From positions 1-44,721 of the forward strand of contig JAFGLL010000093.1 in NCBI GenBank assembly GCA_016928095.1: a DNA stretch of 44,721 nt. Direction: 5' to 3'. Below, one piece after another: positions 15,903 to 24,726 of the stretch. The number at the start of each line of letters is the position of its first letter. Position 1 is the first letter of the stretch. A program made the position numbers and the translations under genes. The DNA is from Thermoplasmatota archaeon. Lineage in GTDB: Archaea > Thermoplasmatota > Penumbrarchaeia > Penumbrarchaeales > Penumbrarchaeaceae. The notes under the pieces were generated by a model that was not told where the DNA came from, did not search any database, and worked only from the letters and a program-made list of their open reading frames with translations.

Positions 15903-16877
15903 TCACAACCAGCTGAACTGTGTTCTCTTTCCCTCCAATGTCACAGGCCCATCCATCTCGAACATCTCCCTGATCACCTCTGTGGCCATGTAGGGTGAGA
16001 CGATCCCGAGCTCCGTCACGATAGCATCGATGTATTCGGGAGGGGTCGCATCGAATACGGGGTTCAATATCCTGGCACCCTGGAAGTCCGACGGCCTCAT
16101 CGGTGATGCGACCTCCGTCGGGCCCCTGTCCTCTATCTCGACCAGGGACCCGAGCAAGGTCTCTTTGGAGAATTTGAAGGTTTCGGCACAGACCATGAAC
16201 GGTACCCTTGATTCATGTGCCGCCAGAGCTATCTGGGATGTGCCGATCTTGTTGATAACCGCTCCGTTGGCGGTCACGGTGTCCGCCCCGACGACCACCA
16301 CATCGATGTCACGCATGAAATGACGCACGGCAGGATCCACGATCATGGTCACCGGGATCCCTTTGTCAAGTAGCCATCTGGCAGTGATGTGCCCCTGCCT
16401 CCAGGGTCGGGATTCCGTGGAGAAGACCATCTCGACCCTTCCATCATGGTATGCACGTTCGATAGTGTTCAGGGCAGCCATGGAATTGCAGTGGGTAAGT
16501 ACTGTCGAACCCTTCGGGACCCTCTTGCTCCCTATCTCGGCGATCCCTTCCCTGGCTATCTCGGCGTTTTCCCTGAACTCCCTGGATTGAGCGGCTATCC
16601 GCTCCTTCATGGAGGCCACATCTTTCTCGGTCTCGACCCCCCTCAATGTCAGCAATATGCCGTTCCTGAGGGATACTGCCGTTGGGCGGGTCGAATGAAG
16701 GTCCAATGCGACCTTTCTCAGAGCATCCATGAACTTCTGTCTATCAGAACCGGGCCATGAGCTCGAGAATCCCCCTATCGCACGGGATGCTTCCCGTGCG
16801 ATCATGGCAGCACCCCTTATCGACATGCTCTTGATGGACCTTGCGACCTCCTCTACCTCCTGAGCGGGATCTTTCAT
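15903..16877 (-). CDS. Ribose-1,5-bisphosphate isomerase
   Basis: This 324-residue protein of the eIF2B-alpha/MTNA superfamily converts ribose 1,5-bisphosphate to ribulose 1,5-bisphosphate, which type III RuBisCO would carboxylate. Typical segments are STRPTAVSLRNGI, TVLTHCNSMAALNTI with the catalytic Cys, VFSTESRPWRQGH, and VVVGADTVTANGAVINKIG with the Asp that acts as base. The ATG at 16877 is preferred because GGAGG is 7-8 nt away and the gene then no longer overlaps its neighbour; a GTG at 16895 would add six residues. It sits between AMP phosphorylase and the MBL-like gene. It might be confused with translation initiation factor 2B, but the STRPxxxSLRN motif favours the isomerase. Confidence 0.93.
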   Translation of the reverse strand: MKDPAQEVEEVARSIKSMSIRGAAMIAREASRAIGGFSSSWPGSDRQKFMDALRKVALDLHSTRPTAVSLRNGILLTLRGVETEKDVASMKERIAAQSREFRENAEIAREGIAEIGSKRVPKGSTVLTHCNSMAALNTIERAYHDGRVEMVFSTESRPWRQGHITARWLLDKGIPVTMIVDPAVRHFMRDIDVVVVGADTVTANGAVINKIGTSQIALAAHESRVPFMVCAETFKFSKETLLGSLVEIEDRGPTEVASPMRPSDFQGARILNPVFDATPPEYIDAIVTELGIVSPYMATEVIREMFEMDGPVTLEGKRTQFSWL

Positions 16878-16891
16878 GGACTCTCCTCCGT

Positions 16892-17611
16892 TCACGGGAT
16901 GACCTTGAACATCGGGCCGAAGGCCGGGATCATGATATCACAGTATGATAGCAGTTCGTAGCGGTCCCTGATACTCTGGGCCTGTTTTTTCGTCCTTTCC
17001 TTCCCCCTCTCCCTTATCTCATCAAGGATCGCAGCGACCTCGGGGTCATTTTCCGAGGGTATGCAGGGACCGGATATACCTATTGTCTTGCCTGCATACT
17101 GCAAGGTAGATTGGGACAGGAACTCTTCCTTGCGGGGTATGTGCATCAACAGCACAAGGTTTCCGGGAGCCGGGTCGTTCACAACCTCGAGTTTGAGATA
17201 TCTGTCGATCCAGTGGAACCTGTCGGTGATGGCGATCTTCCTTCTTGGGCCCGGCGGGATGAGGTTCCACTCATCCTTCCTCAGGTGCTGCAAAGCATTC
17301 ACGAAGATATCATCGTTCCCGTTGAAAAGCGGGTCGATCCTCGTAGCGACCATGACATTGACCTTTTCAACACTGAGGTCCATGGAAGTTAAGGACCCCA
17401 TCAACTCCTTTCTTGCGGCTATCGAGCCAGTATCGATCACCACGGTGGCCGTGGGCGTTCTTACAAGGGTCGAGGAGGAAGTGTCCCTTCCGTCTCCATC
17501 GCACCTGCCCTCAACAAGGGTTATCAGCTCGCATCTCCTCGATCCGAAATCCCTGCCCCTTGGAATGGGGCCAGAGGCATCGAGGGCCATCTCCTGGCCG
17601 TCTTCGGTCAT
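16892..17611 (-). CDS. Degenerate metallo-beta-lactamase-like protein
   Basis: This is a protein of about 239 residues whose N-terminal half follows the MBL fold. TATVVIDTGS (about 54-63) is the typical strand and loop before the metal site, and the following helix and VEKVNVMVATRIDPLFNGND occupy the place where active enzymes have HxHxDH. None of the metal His is kept here: the equivalent is RIDPLFNGND. A later PCIPSENDP might be a remnant too. The closest style is the MBLAC1/hydrolase group, but a catalytic role is unlikely unless it uses another metal site. It lies in the same array as AMP phosphorylase and the isomerase, 15 nt before the isomerase. The ATG at 17611 follows GGGGTG; an ATG at 17626 is possible. 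Confidence 0.6.
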   Translation of the reverse strand: MTEDGQEMALDASGPIPRGRDFGSRRCELITLVEGRCDGDGRDTSSSTLVRTPTATVVIDTGSIAARKELMGSLTSMDLSVEKVNVMVATRIDPLFNGNDDIFVNALQHLRKDEWNLIPPGPRRKIAITDRFHWIDRYLKLEVVNDPAPGNLVLLMHIPRKEEFLSQSTLQYAGKTIGISGPCIPSENDPEVAAILDEIRERGKERTKKQAQSIRDRYELLSYCDIMIPAFGPMFKVIP

Positions 17612-17657
17612 CCTATCACACCCCATTCAGGTTACATCTATTTGAATTGATTGCATC

Positions 17658-19691
17658 TCAAACTGCCCATTTTTTAGCACCATCCCGGACCTTCACTGCA
17701 ATGCCGGACCTGCCATCCACCATCAGGCGGGAGGACACCACGGCCCTGCCTACCGCGAAAAGTTCGTCCCGCTCCCCCACGACTAAAACGTCATCCCCTG
17801 CCCTGATCTCCCCGTCAGCGTCCTTCACGAACCTGCAGAAGACGTTGAACCCCTGTGCATTGTAATCCCCCGTTCCCTCCTCGACAATGACCCTGAACCG
17901 CGGCGCGCTGGATGCCCCATGGACCCTGACGGCCGCAACCCACCTCAGATTGAAATGTCCATCTTCCGCCCTCATCGAGAGCAGGTGATGTTTCTTGCCG
18001 TCGGCATCCGCTTCGAAGATGTTCCTAATCTTCCCAGTCCTTCTCGATGTCACAATAGAGATCGGTCCACTGTCCGGGATCATCACCTCATCCGCCCATG
18101 ACCCCCCTATCTTGCCGAACTGCATCCTCAGGATGCACCTTGCCCTTCTGAGGTCAAGGTCCCCGGGAGAGTGGTGACCGGCATCCAATGGCATCTCCCC
18201 GGTACCATCCCATTCGATGATATTATCGTACCTTTTAATGAAAGAAAGATAGTTCCCCTTCATGTATCCCTCCAGTTCCGCATCCAGGTTACCCGGGGTG
18301 GGAAATATCGATTGAGATACAGGATACATGTCATCCACATCGAAAGGGACAGCTCCAAAGGGGGTTCTGATGATCGGCTGCATCCCATCAGGTTGCTCAT
18401 CCCACATCGATCTTATTATCCTGGTCGAATGGGAGCCGGACCAGTTCGTCAGGACCACCGCCCCTGCCAATTTCTCAGGGGAGGCGAAGGTCGAAAGCCG
18501 ATCATGCATCCGCTGGAACTCTGGCCGTGCAAGGGACAACCCCGAAGAGGACATGAACCTCCTATTCGTCCTGGGTGCGTTCTCCTCCAGGTATCTAGCA
18601 TGCTCCTTGATCCTCCTCACCGCCGAATACATGCTGGGATTGGACATTGCGGCCCTCTCAACTACCTCCCATAGGGTCCCTTCCATGATGGCGGCCTTGA
18701 TCTCGTTCAGGGTCTCCCTCAGGACCCACAGGTTATGTCTTGATACAAGTCCAGCCCTCTCGTCCTTTTCCATGGAAAGAAGGTCCTCAGGCCCTCTGGT
18801 CGAACAAACCGGGCATGAGCAGGGCAGGTTCGGCATCTCTCCAAGGTGCAGGGTGCGGTACCTGGTCATGTATCGGTCATCCAATGCGAACTTCGCGTAG
18901 GATGCCGAATCGAAGAGGTCGCACCCAAGAGCGACAGCAAGGGGGAGCACCATCGGGTGGCCTGCTCCGAACAGATGGGCCGGTATCGAGGGGCCGAGGC
19001 CTTTCTTCGAGGAGACTATGACATCCACCAGCAGGGGATAGTCATAGCTCTCCATTATCGGGACCACACCGCCAATGGGGGCATAACCGACACCGAGATC
19101 GAAGACACCCTTACCCGAGAGCGTTCGGAGGTCCAGATGCCTCCCTCCCTGGACAGGTACGGCCAGCTCCATCCCCGGGCCGGTCCCCAACGACGACCTT
19201 GCCCGTTCCATGGTCACCCTGAGGTCCTCGGCAGCACCTTCGTGGTCACATTCCGGGACCGTGAACCTGTCTAGTATGGTCCCGACATCGGAGCCTATCG
19301 AACTCTGGTAGCGCACTATGTCCAGAGGGTCCAGGTCGACCTCTCCTCCGGACTTGCCTCCATACATATAGGATTGGAAGGTACCCGAATCTGTCATAAT
19401 GACCCCAGGATAGTCAAGGAATCCATGGAGCCCCCTCTTTTGTACCTCCTCACTGAGCCTCTCCGACCTTCTGATAATATACGAGTTCGTGATGATCATG
19501 GCGTATCCGAAGCTCTCCAGGAGTTCTGAGGGAGGGACACCAGATCCCACCCCCATCCTGTTGGGGTTCACCACCGGCATGAGCTCCGGGGTATGGACCC
19601 TCCTTCCATTGACCATGTAGGTACCCAACCTTCCGGCCAGATCGGACACCTTGACCTCGAAACTGGAAATGGGGCTCTCGTCGCTCGACAA
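17658..19691 (-). CDS. tgtA: Archaeosine tRNA-guanine transglycosylase (ArcTGT)
   Basis: This 677-residue enzyme replaces guanine 15 in the D-loop of archaeal tRNAs with preQ0, leading to archaeosine. The catalytic TIM barrel shows MTDSGTFQSYMYG (substrate Asp), DLGVGYAPIGG and LFDSASYAKFAL (nucleophile Asp). The zinc site is PCSCPVCST with a later His. After residue about 370 come the archaeal C-terminal domains, and the last 75 residues form a PUA domain (RVIVEEG to VKVRDGAKKWAV). A TTG at 19691 has AGGTG 6 nt before it; a GTG at 19700 adds three residues. It is 15 nt after the hydroxyacid dehydrogenase gene, so both probably share a message. Confidence 0.95.
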   Translation of the reverse strand: MSSDESPISSFEVKVSDLAGRLGTYMVNGRRVHTPELMPVVNPNRMGVGSGVPPSELLESFGYAMIITNSYIIRRSERLSEEVQKRGLHGFLDYPGVIMTDSGTFQSYMYGGKSGGEVDLDPLDIVRYQSSIGSDVGTILDRFTVPECDHEGAAEDLRVTMERARSSLGTGPGMELAVPVQGGRHLDLRTLSGKGVFDLGVGYAPIGGVVPIMESYDYPLLVDVIVSSKKGLGPSIPAHLFGAGHPMVLPLAVALGCDLFDSASYAKFALDDRYMTRYRTLHLGEMPNLPCSCPVCSTRGPEDLLSMEKDERAGLVSRHNLWVLRETLNEIKAAIMEGTLWEVVERAAMSNPSMYSAVRRIKEHARYLEENAPRTNRRFMSSSGLSLARPEFQRMHDRLSTFASPEKLAGAVVLTNWSGSHSTRIIRSMWDEQPDGMQPIIRTPFGAVPFDVDDMYPVSQSIFPTPGNLDAELEGYMKGNYLSFIKRYDNIIEWDGTGEMPLDAGHHSPGDLDLRRARCILRMQFGKIGGSWADEVMIPDSGPISIVTSRRTGKIRNIFEADADGKKHHLLSMRAEDGHFNLRWVAAVRVHGASSAPRFRVIVEEGTGDYNAQGFNVFCRFVKDADGEIRAGDDVLVVGERDELFAVGRAVVSSRLMVDGRSGIAVKVRDGAKKWAV

Positions 19692-19706
19692 TAACTGCAC
19701 CTGCCT

Positions 19707-20693
19707 TCAACGGAGAAAGACCTCCGGATTAACAATATTATCGGGCATCCTTCCCTCAAGGACCGATCGGATACCCTCGACCACCATGAACGCCATATTG
19801 GACCGTGTGGAGATCGTGGCCGATCCGATATGAGGGACCATGATCACGTTGTCGAGCTCCATCAGTGGAGGGTGGACCCGTGGCTCCTCCTCGAAAACGT
19901 CCAATCCCGCCCCACCTATCACCCCACGGGAGAGAGCATCATACAGGGCTTTCTCATCCACTACCGGACCTCTTGCGGTGTTCACGAGCACCGCATCTTT
20001 CTTCATCAAAGATAGTTCCCTCTTGCCGATAAGATGGTGGGTCATTTCTGTCAATGGACAGTTGAGGGAAACGAAATCCGCCTCGCGCAAAAGATCGTCC
20101 AACTCCCGATATAAAGCTCCCAATTCCTGCTCAAGGGAGGGTTTCCTAGACAGCGAATTATACAGCAATCTCATTTCAAAACCTCTGCCCCGCCTCAGGA
20201 CCGCCTCGCCGATCTTCCCGGCCCCCACCACCCCGAGTGTAGCCCCGTGAACGTCCTTCCCGAGCATGAGCCGGGGGCCCCACGAAACGAACTTTCCGTC
20301 CCTGACGTATCTATCACCCTCGGTCAATCTCCTTGCCGATGCCAGTATAAGCCCGAAAGCAAGGTCGGCCGTCGCGTTCGTGAGAACCCCCGGGGTGTTG
20401 ATCACGAAGATGCCTCTGGAGGTAGCATATCCGACATCGATATTGTCCACTCCCACCGCATAGTTACCGATCACCTTGAGACCTGGGGCCCTGTCCATGA
20501 CCTCTCTGTCGATCCGGTCCCCTAATAAGCACAGGACCCCATCCTTGTCGGAAACACGCTCCAGGAGTTCCGACCTCGGCATGGGCCGGTCCTCCTCCCA
20601 GACATCGAGATCAGCGATCCCTTGCAGCCGTTCCATACCATCCTCGGGTAAGGTCCTGGTCACCAGAAGTAAAGGGGTGCCATCCTCCGTCAT
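19707..20693 (-). CDS. D-2-hydroxyacid dehydrogenase (glyoxylate reductase-like)
   Basis: This NAD(P)-dependent dehydrogenase of about 328 residues has the standard layout of the D-isomer 2-hydroxyacid family. The N-terminal substrate domain contains NYAVGVDNID, the Rossmann core has GVVGAGKIG at about 155, catalytic Arg lies in NTARGPVVDE, Glu in DVFEEEP, and His in VPHIGSAT. The best match by eye is glyoxylate/hydroxypyruvate reductase, although related phosphonate or 2-ketogluconate reductases cannot be excluded. The ATG at 20693 lies about 28 nt after a TATA box and is probably leaderless; a GTG at 20699 is in frame. It heads the minus-strand array that continues with tgtA. Confidence 0.9.
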   Translation of the reverse strand: MTEDGTPLLLVTRTLPEDGMERLQGIADLDVWEEDRPMPRSELLERVSDKDGVLCLLGDRIDREVMDRAPGLKVIGNYAVGVDNIDVGYATSRGIFVINTPGVLTNATADLAFGLILASARRLTEGDRYVRDGKFVSWGPRLMLGKDVHGATLGVVGAGKIGEAVLRRGRGFEMRLLYNSLSRKPSLEQELGALYRELDDLLREADFVSLNCPLTEMTHHLIGKRELSLMKKDAVLVNTARGPVVDEKALYDALSRGVIGGAGLDVFEEEPRVHPPLMELDNVIMVPHIGSATISTRSNMAFMVVEGIRSVLEGRMPDNIVNPEVFLR

Positions 20694-20716
20694 GATCACA
20701 CTACCTGCGAGACCTC

Positions 20717-20725
20717 TTTATAATA
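20717..20725 (-). promoter_or_regulatory. TATA box of the salvage array
   Basis: On the minus strand the sequence reads TATTATAAA, centred about 28 nt before the ATG at 20693. This is the standard spacing for a leaderless archaeal transcript, and it could drive the six-gene array from the dehydrogenase to the ATP-grasp gene. Confidence 0.6.
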
Positions 20726-20811
20726 TCCCATCACTGACCAAATTATTATAATGATTGCTATTATAGGAAACAAGTTTACGGTTTTGTCCTGATATGAAAG
20801 GAGACAGTAAA

Positions 20812-22257
20812 ATGGACCTAATACGATATGGAAATGCTCTTGAGCTGAAGGGATCTGGATATGTGCCATTGACCGCAAGGGAAGCGCTGGCACAGGAGAT
20901 GGTCCGGAGGATGGGCGGCTTCAGGTCAGAAGGTCTCTCCCGGGAGGGATCCATGGCCCTTCTGTTCCCGCGAACGATCGTGGACGCCGAGGTCCTGGAG
21001 TGTCTGGTGGCAGCCCTTCTGGGTGGATCCCATATATTGCTTTTCGGGCCATCAGGAACAGGGAAGACGAGCCTGGCCAAGGAACTATGGAACCTCTTTC
21101 CAAAGGAGGTCTATGCGGTAAGCGGATGTCCCGTACAGGATGATCCGATGTCGGTAATGGACCCCGCGTACTGGAAACGGGTCAAATGCTGCCCCTCGTG
21201 CGAAGCGCGTTTCGGGATACCAGGAAAGGATTTCGATCCAGCCGAAGTGGACCCCAGGAAGGTGCCAGTATCCGTGATAACGCTCAGGGAGGGGTACGGG
21301 CTGGCCAGGGTCCAGGGTTCGTCCGAGGTCTTTCCCGACAATCTTACGGGAGTATACAACCTTCACAGACTCGAGGAGGTGGGGGATCCGACGAGCCCCC
21401 TCGTCCTCGAACCCGGAAAACTCCTGCAGTCGAACAGAGGTCTGCTCCTTGTCGATGAAGTTGGCAAGCTCCCGCTTGGCACGCAGAACGTTCTTCTGCA
21501 GGCATTGCAGGAGGGGATCGTCTCACCGGCGAAATCGAGGGAGACCTTCCCTGCCGGTTTCGTCGCGGTGACCACCTCGAACCTCAGGGACCTGGATGCG
21601 ATAAACGAACCCCTCAATGACAGGTTGTCCAACATCTATGTTGATTACATTAAGGACCATATGAAGAACAGATCGATACTGGAAGTTTCCAGAGAACGGG
21701 AATACCATGAGGTGTTCTTCCCGGAGATCTACCTCAACGCCGCCGTTTTCGTGGTCGAATCATGGAGGGACCTATCGGTCGACATCCCGGAACTATCGGA
21801 GGTCGGTTCCAACAGGACCATACTTGACACGGTATCGAGGTCTGTTGCCTATGCCAAGATCGATAGTGAGAGGACCGTCTCCCTTGAGAGCTTCAAGAAA
21901 GGGATCAGGGACGCACTCTACGGCAGGATCCGTGCCAGGGGAGGAGACTCGTTCCTCAGGAACGAGGAGATCGTCAGGGAGTTCCTTTCGGGAAATCTCG
22001 AACTCTCCATCGAGCGGGGCTTCAGACTATACTGGTGCACATTCTTTAAAAGGGGTCTTGGGTCAAGCTTACAAAGGGCGGAGAAGCTCGCAAGGTCCCT
22101 GGCCCAGGGGACGGTCCCCAAAGGCGGTGACGGCGACCTCCTCCTGGATTTCATCAGGAAAATGGAGAGATGGAGGGGGTCGGTGAGCGACGAAGAGGTC
22201 TTCTCGAGTGTGGTTGGTATAATGAACACCATGAAGGACTTCGGCTGCAAGGAATAG
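20812..22257 (+). CDS. MoxR/chelatase-like AAA+ ATPase with cysteine cluster
   Basis: The 481-residue ATPase starts at the ATG at 20812, which has AAAGGAGA just upstream. Walker A is GPSGTGKT (about 79-86), Walker B is LLLVDE (about 211-216), and the sensor segment is TTSNLRDLDAINEPLNDRLSN. Between them sits a cysteine-containing insert: VSGCPVQDDP (Cys106) and KCCPSCEARFG (Cys126, 127, 130), a probable zinc or iron site. The text ...EPGKLLQSNRGLLLVDEVGKLPLGTQ is of the MoxR/magnesium-chelatase I/PrkA type. MoxR ATPases work with VWA proteins to remodel or insert metal into target complexes; the next gene is a VWA protein 18 nt away. The target is unknown. The 3' part is a helical lid. Confidence 0.88.
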   Translation: MDLIRYGNALELKGSGYVPLTAREALAQEMVRRMGGFRSEGLSREGSMALLFPRTIVDAEVLECLVAALLGGSHILLFGPSGTGKTSLAKELWNLFPKEVYAVSGCPVQDDPMSVMDPAYWKRVKCCPSCEARFGIPGKDFDPAEVDPRKVPVSVITLREGYGLARVQGSSEVFPDNLTGVYNLHRLEEVGDPTSPLVLEPGKLLQSNRGLLLVDEVGKLPLGTQNVLLQALQEGIVSPAKSRETFPAGFVAVTTSNLRDLDAINEPLNDRLSNIYVDYIKDHMKNRSILEVSREREYHEVFFPEIYLNAAVFVVESWRDLSVDIPELSEVGSNRTILDTVSRSVAYAKIDSERTVSLESFKKGIRDALYGRIRARGGDSFLRNEEIVREFLSGNLELSIERGFRLYWCTFFKRGLGSSLQRAEKLARSLAQGTVPKGGDGDLLLDFIRKMERWRGSVSDEEVFSSVVGIMNTMKDFGCKE

Positions 22258-22275
22258 GACCGGAGGAATCACATA

Positions 22276-24216
22276 TTGGTAAGGGAAGAGGAGATACCGT
22301 ATCCCCATATCAGGGGTGACGGCGTGGTCCTTCCTGACTGCGGGAAAGGTGTGTACACGCCCTTCAGGTTGACCGCCACCGAGAAGAGGGAACTTATAAA
22401 GGCACTTGCACAGAAAGGCCTGCGGGGTCTGGACGATGTCCTTTCAGAACCTCTGACCGACGGCTCGATCACCCGGAGAATGGAGGAGATCAGGAAACGC
22501 ATAACGGAACAGCTCCAACAACTCCACACCACGAGAAAAGGGATCATGGAAAGTGATTTGAAGCGTCTGATGAGAAGGGGTGCTGTCCTTCAAAGGGACA
22601 ATGATGAAGACCTGATCTATGACGAGAGCTATTTTCGCAGGCTCTCATCCGAACAGATAAGGGGAGAGATATTATCAAGCGACCTTATAGGTCTCATAGA
22701 AGGAAGAGAGGTCCCCGAGGAACAGGATGCTGTCCGTGGACGATTTCGCAGGATGCTCATGGCGGTGAAGGATCTCTTCATCCGGCTATTGTCATACATT
22801 TTGAGACTTCTGAGACGCATTTGGGACCGGTTCCGGAGAAAGAAGAGAGGCGAGGAGGAGAAAGGCAGGGAGGTCGGAAGGAGGAAGAAGGGTGCGATCG
22901 TACTCCCCTTCCCCGGTCTGTCGATGGACCTCGAAAGATGGCAGAGAGAGATGGATGAAAAGCTCGATAGGGACGAGCACCTTCAGAATGCCGTGAACAA
23001 ACGCCTCTCGGACAGATATGGGTATGATGCAGGTCTGATCGAACTGAGGAGGTCCATCGATCCTGAATGGTACAAGGAGAGGGCAAGGAAGGTCCTCCAG
23101 GAGGAGGTCCAAAGTACAGCAGAAAGGAAGATGGGCGAACTTGATAGGGAAAGGAGCGAGTCCCTAAGGACAAGGTCCAAGCAGCTGGAAGAGGAAAGAA
23201 AGGTCAGGGAAGAGCTGATGAAGGCTGAAAAAAGGCTCGAGATGGAGGGATACGAGCTTAGGAAGAAGGCGGAGCAGATGACCACCGAACAGATGAGGAC
23301 CGAACTGCTTCAGACCTTGGCCCATATGGGATACGTTCAGAGCAGCAGACGGTCGGACAGCCTGGAAGAGGCATCACTTCAATGGGAGATCACGGAGGCA
23401 CTCGTGGATAAGTTCTCCGAATTCATCTTCTCGGAGCTGATGCAAAGGAGCACCGGTCTGAGGGATCGAAGGGGAAAGCAGGTGTCGGATGTCGGTGTCT
23501 ATGAAAAAGCACGTATGAGAACCGTTTCCGAGGAGCCGAGGATGGACTTCCTCAGCACGATCGTGAATGCAAGGGTGAACCATCCGGGCGATAGGTCGAT
23601 AGAACCATTCGATGTCATCGTCCAAAGGGAGATAACCACCTCGGAGCTCCATTGCGTGATCCTGGTGGACGTAAGTGGGTCCATGGAGGAGAACAAGCGG
23701 CTTGATGCTGCCAAGAGGTCTGTACTGGCACTCTCCCAGGCGGTGAAGAGGGAGAATCCGCGGAACAAGGTGGACATCATTTCCGTATCGACCAGGGCCA
23801 AACCGGTTACCCTGAAAGAGGTCATGTCCCTTGAGCCACACGGTTTCACCAACCATCAGGAAGGATTTGCCCTTGCCAGGGCCATCCTCGAGAGCTCAAG
23901 GTCCGACCGGTACATGCTCTTCCTGATCACTGACGGACTCCCGGAGGCCTACATCGACATTACCGGTAAACCCGTAGCTGGGGACCTGCAGAAATCCATG
24001 GACATGGCCCTGGCAGAGGTCAATGCCCTGAAGAGGATACCTGACCTCTATTTCGAGATGTTCCTGTTGGAACCCGAGGATGAAAGGTTCGTTTCGGCGG
24101 CCAGGAGGATCGCAAAGGCCGCCGAGGGAGACATGATAGTAGCGGACCCGAAGGAGCTGGCATATCAGGTCATCGATGAGTTCTTATCGGGCGGCCGACC
24201 ATTGGAAGGCGTGTGA
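22276..24216 (+). CDS. VWA-domain protein with charged coiled-coil, partner of the AAA ATPase
   Basis: The product is 646 residues from a TTG at 22276 with GGAGG 9 nt upstream. Residues 1-150 are helical and charged. A hydrophobic/basic helix (about 160-187, FIRLLSYILRLLRRIWDRF) may lie on the membrane. Residues about 265-345 form a coiled coil rich in Glu, Arg and Lys. The VWA domain starts near residue 455 with LHCVILVDVSGSM, an intact MIDAS D-x-S-x-S motif, and continues through ITDGLPEAY. Such a domain binds a metal ion and a partner protein. The gene follows the AAA ATPase by 18 nt and is the expected second component of a MoxR/VWA or chelatase pair. Its stop is only 4 nt from the stop of the convergent next gene. 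Confidence 0.88.
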   Translation: MVREEEIPYPHIRGDGVVLPDCGKGVYTPFRLTATEKRELIKALAQKGLRGLDDVLSEPLTDGSITRRMEEIRKRITEQLQQLHTTRKGIMESDLKRLMRRGAVLQRDNDEDLIYDESYFRRLSSEQIRGEILSSDLIGLIEGREVPEEQDAVRGRFRRMLMAVKDLFIRLLSYILRLLRRIWDRFRRKKRGEEEKGREVGRRKKGAIVLPFPGLSMDLERWQREMDEKLDRDEHLQNAVNKRLSDRYGYDAGLIELRRSIDPEWYKERARKVLQEEVQSTAERKMGELDRERSESLRTRSKQLEEERKVREELMKAEKRLEMEGYELRKKAEQMTTEQMRTELLQTLAHMGYVQSSRRSDSLEEASLQWEITEALVDKFSEFIFSELMQRSTGLRDRRGKQVSDVGVYEKARMRTVSEEPRMDFLSTIVNARVNHPGDRSIEPFDVIVQREITTSELHCVILVDVSGSMEENKRLDAAKRSVLALSQAVKRENPRNKVDIISVSTRAKPVTLKEVMSLEPHGFTNHQEGFALARAILESSRSDRYMLFLITDGLPEAYIDITGKPVAGDLQKSMDMALAEVNALKRIPDLYFEMFLLEPEDERFVSAARRIAKAAEGDMIVADPKELAYQVIDEFLSGGRPLEGV

Positions 24217-24220
24217 TCGA

Positions 24221-24694
24221 TCAGGACCTGACTATTACTGCCAGGAAGATAAAGACTGCAAGTCCGGCCCCCAGTGCGAATCCGATCAGCGCCATCAAGG
24301 GTTTCAACAGAGGTGCGGCGACCCAGTGAACGATCCCGAACAGCGTATCATCCGGGTAATCGGCCTTCAATATCAAATTGAACACTATCCATAATGCCCA
24401 TAGCACGATCCCGGTCGATAGCATTGGCACCGCAATGACCTGGGACCTTTTCTGCCCGTACTTGAACGTGAAAAGGCTTGTGAGTATCGCCACGGTGGCA
24501 AAGGTCATCAGGAAAGAGAACAGAAGATAGGTGAACGGATCGTTGTGATATTCGTGCTCTGAACTGTCCTCCTCCACTGCATATACGGTTCCCGCAATGA
24601 TGAAAAGAGCCGAAACCGAAATGACCAAAGCAAGAAAAATAGCATTGGCTGGCGAACCCGGGGGAACTCCGGTCGAAGGCAATCCTTTCGCCAT
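24221..24694 (-). CDS. Four-helix membrane protein, unknown
   Basis: The protein is 157 residues. Four hydrophobic segments are seen: about 18-40 (IFLALVISVSALFIIAGTVYA), about 53-73, about 84-106, and a long one at about 123-156. The loop EEDSSEHEYHNDP is acidic and probably outside the cell. Motifs for a known transporter or enzyme are lacking. GGAAGG precedes the ATG at 24694. It is located downstream of the Lrp-like gene on the same strand, 32 nt away, and could be in one transcript with it. Confidence 0.6.
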   Translation of the reverse strand: MAKGLPSTGVPPGSPANAIFLALVISVSALFIIAGTVYAVEEDSSEHEYHNDPFTYLLFSFLMTFATVAILTSLFTFKYGQKRSQVIAVPMLSTGIVLWALWIVFNLILKADYPDDTLFGIVHWVAAPLLKPLMALIGFALGAGLAVFIFLAVIVRS

Positions 24695-24726
24695 ACAACG
24701 CCTTCCTCATGAACGTCCGATGGGTA

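Noticed and set aside
15903-16877. Translation initiation factor eIF2B subunit
   Set aside because: Motifs STRPxxxSLRN and the neighbourhood with AMP phosphorylase favour ribose-1,5-bisphosphate isomerase.
20812-24216. Magnesium or cobalt chelatase for tetrapyrrole synthesis
   Set aside because: There is no large chelatase subunit or tetrapyrrole gene nearby; only the general AAA/VWA partnership is supported.
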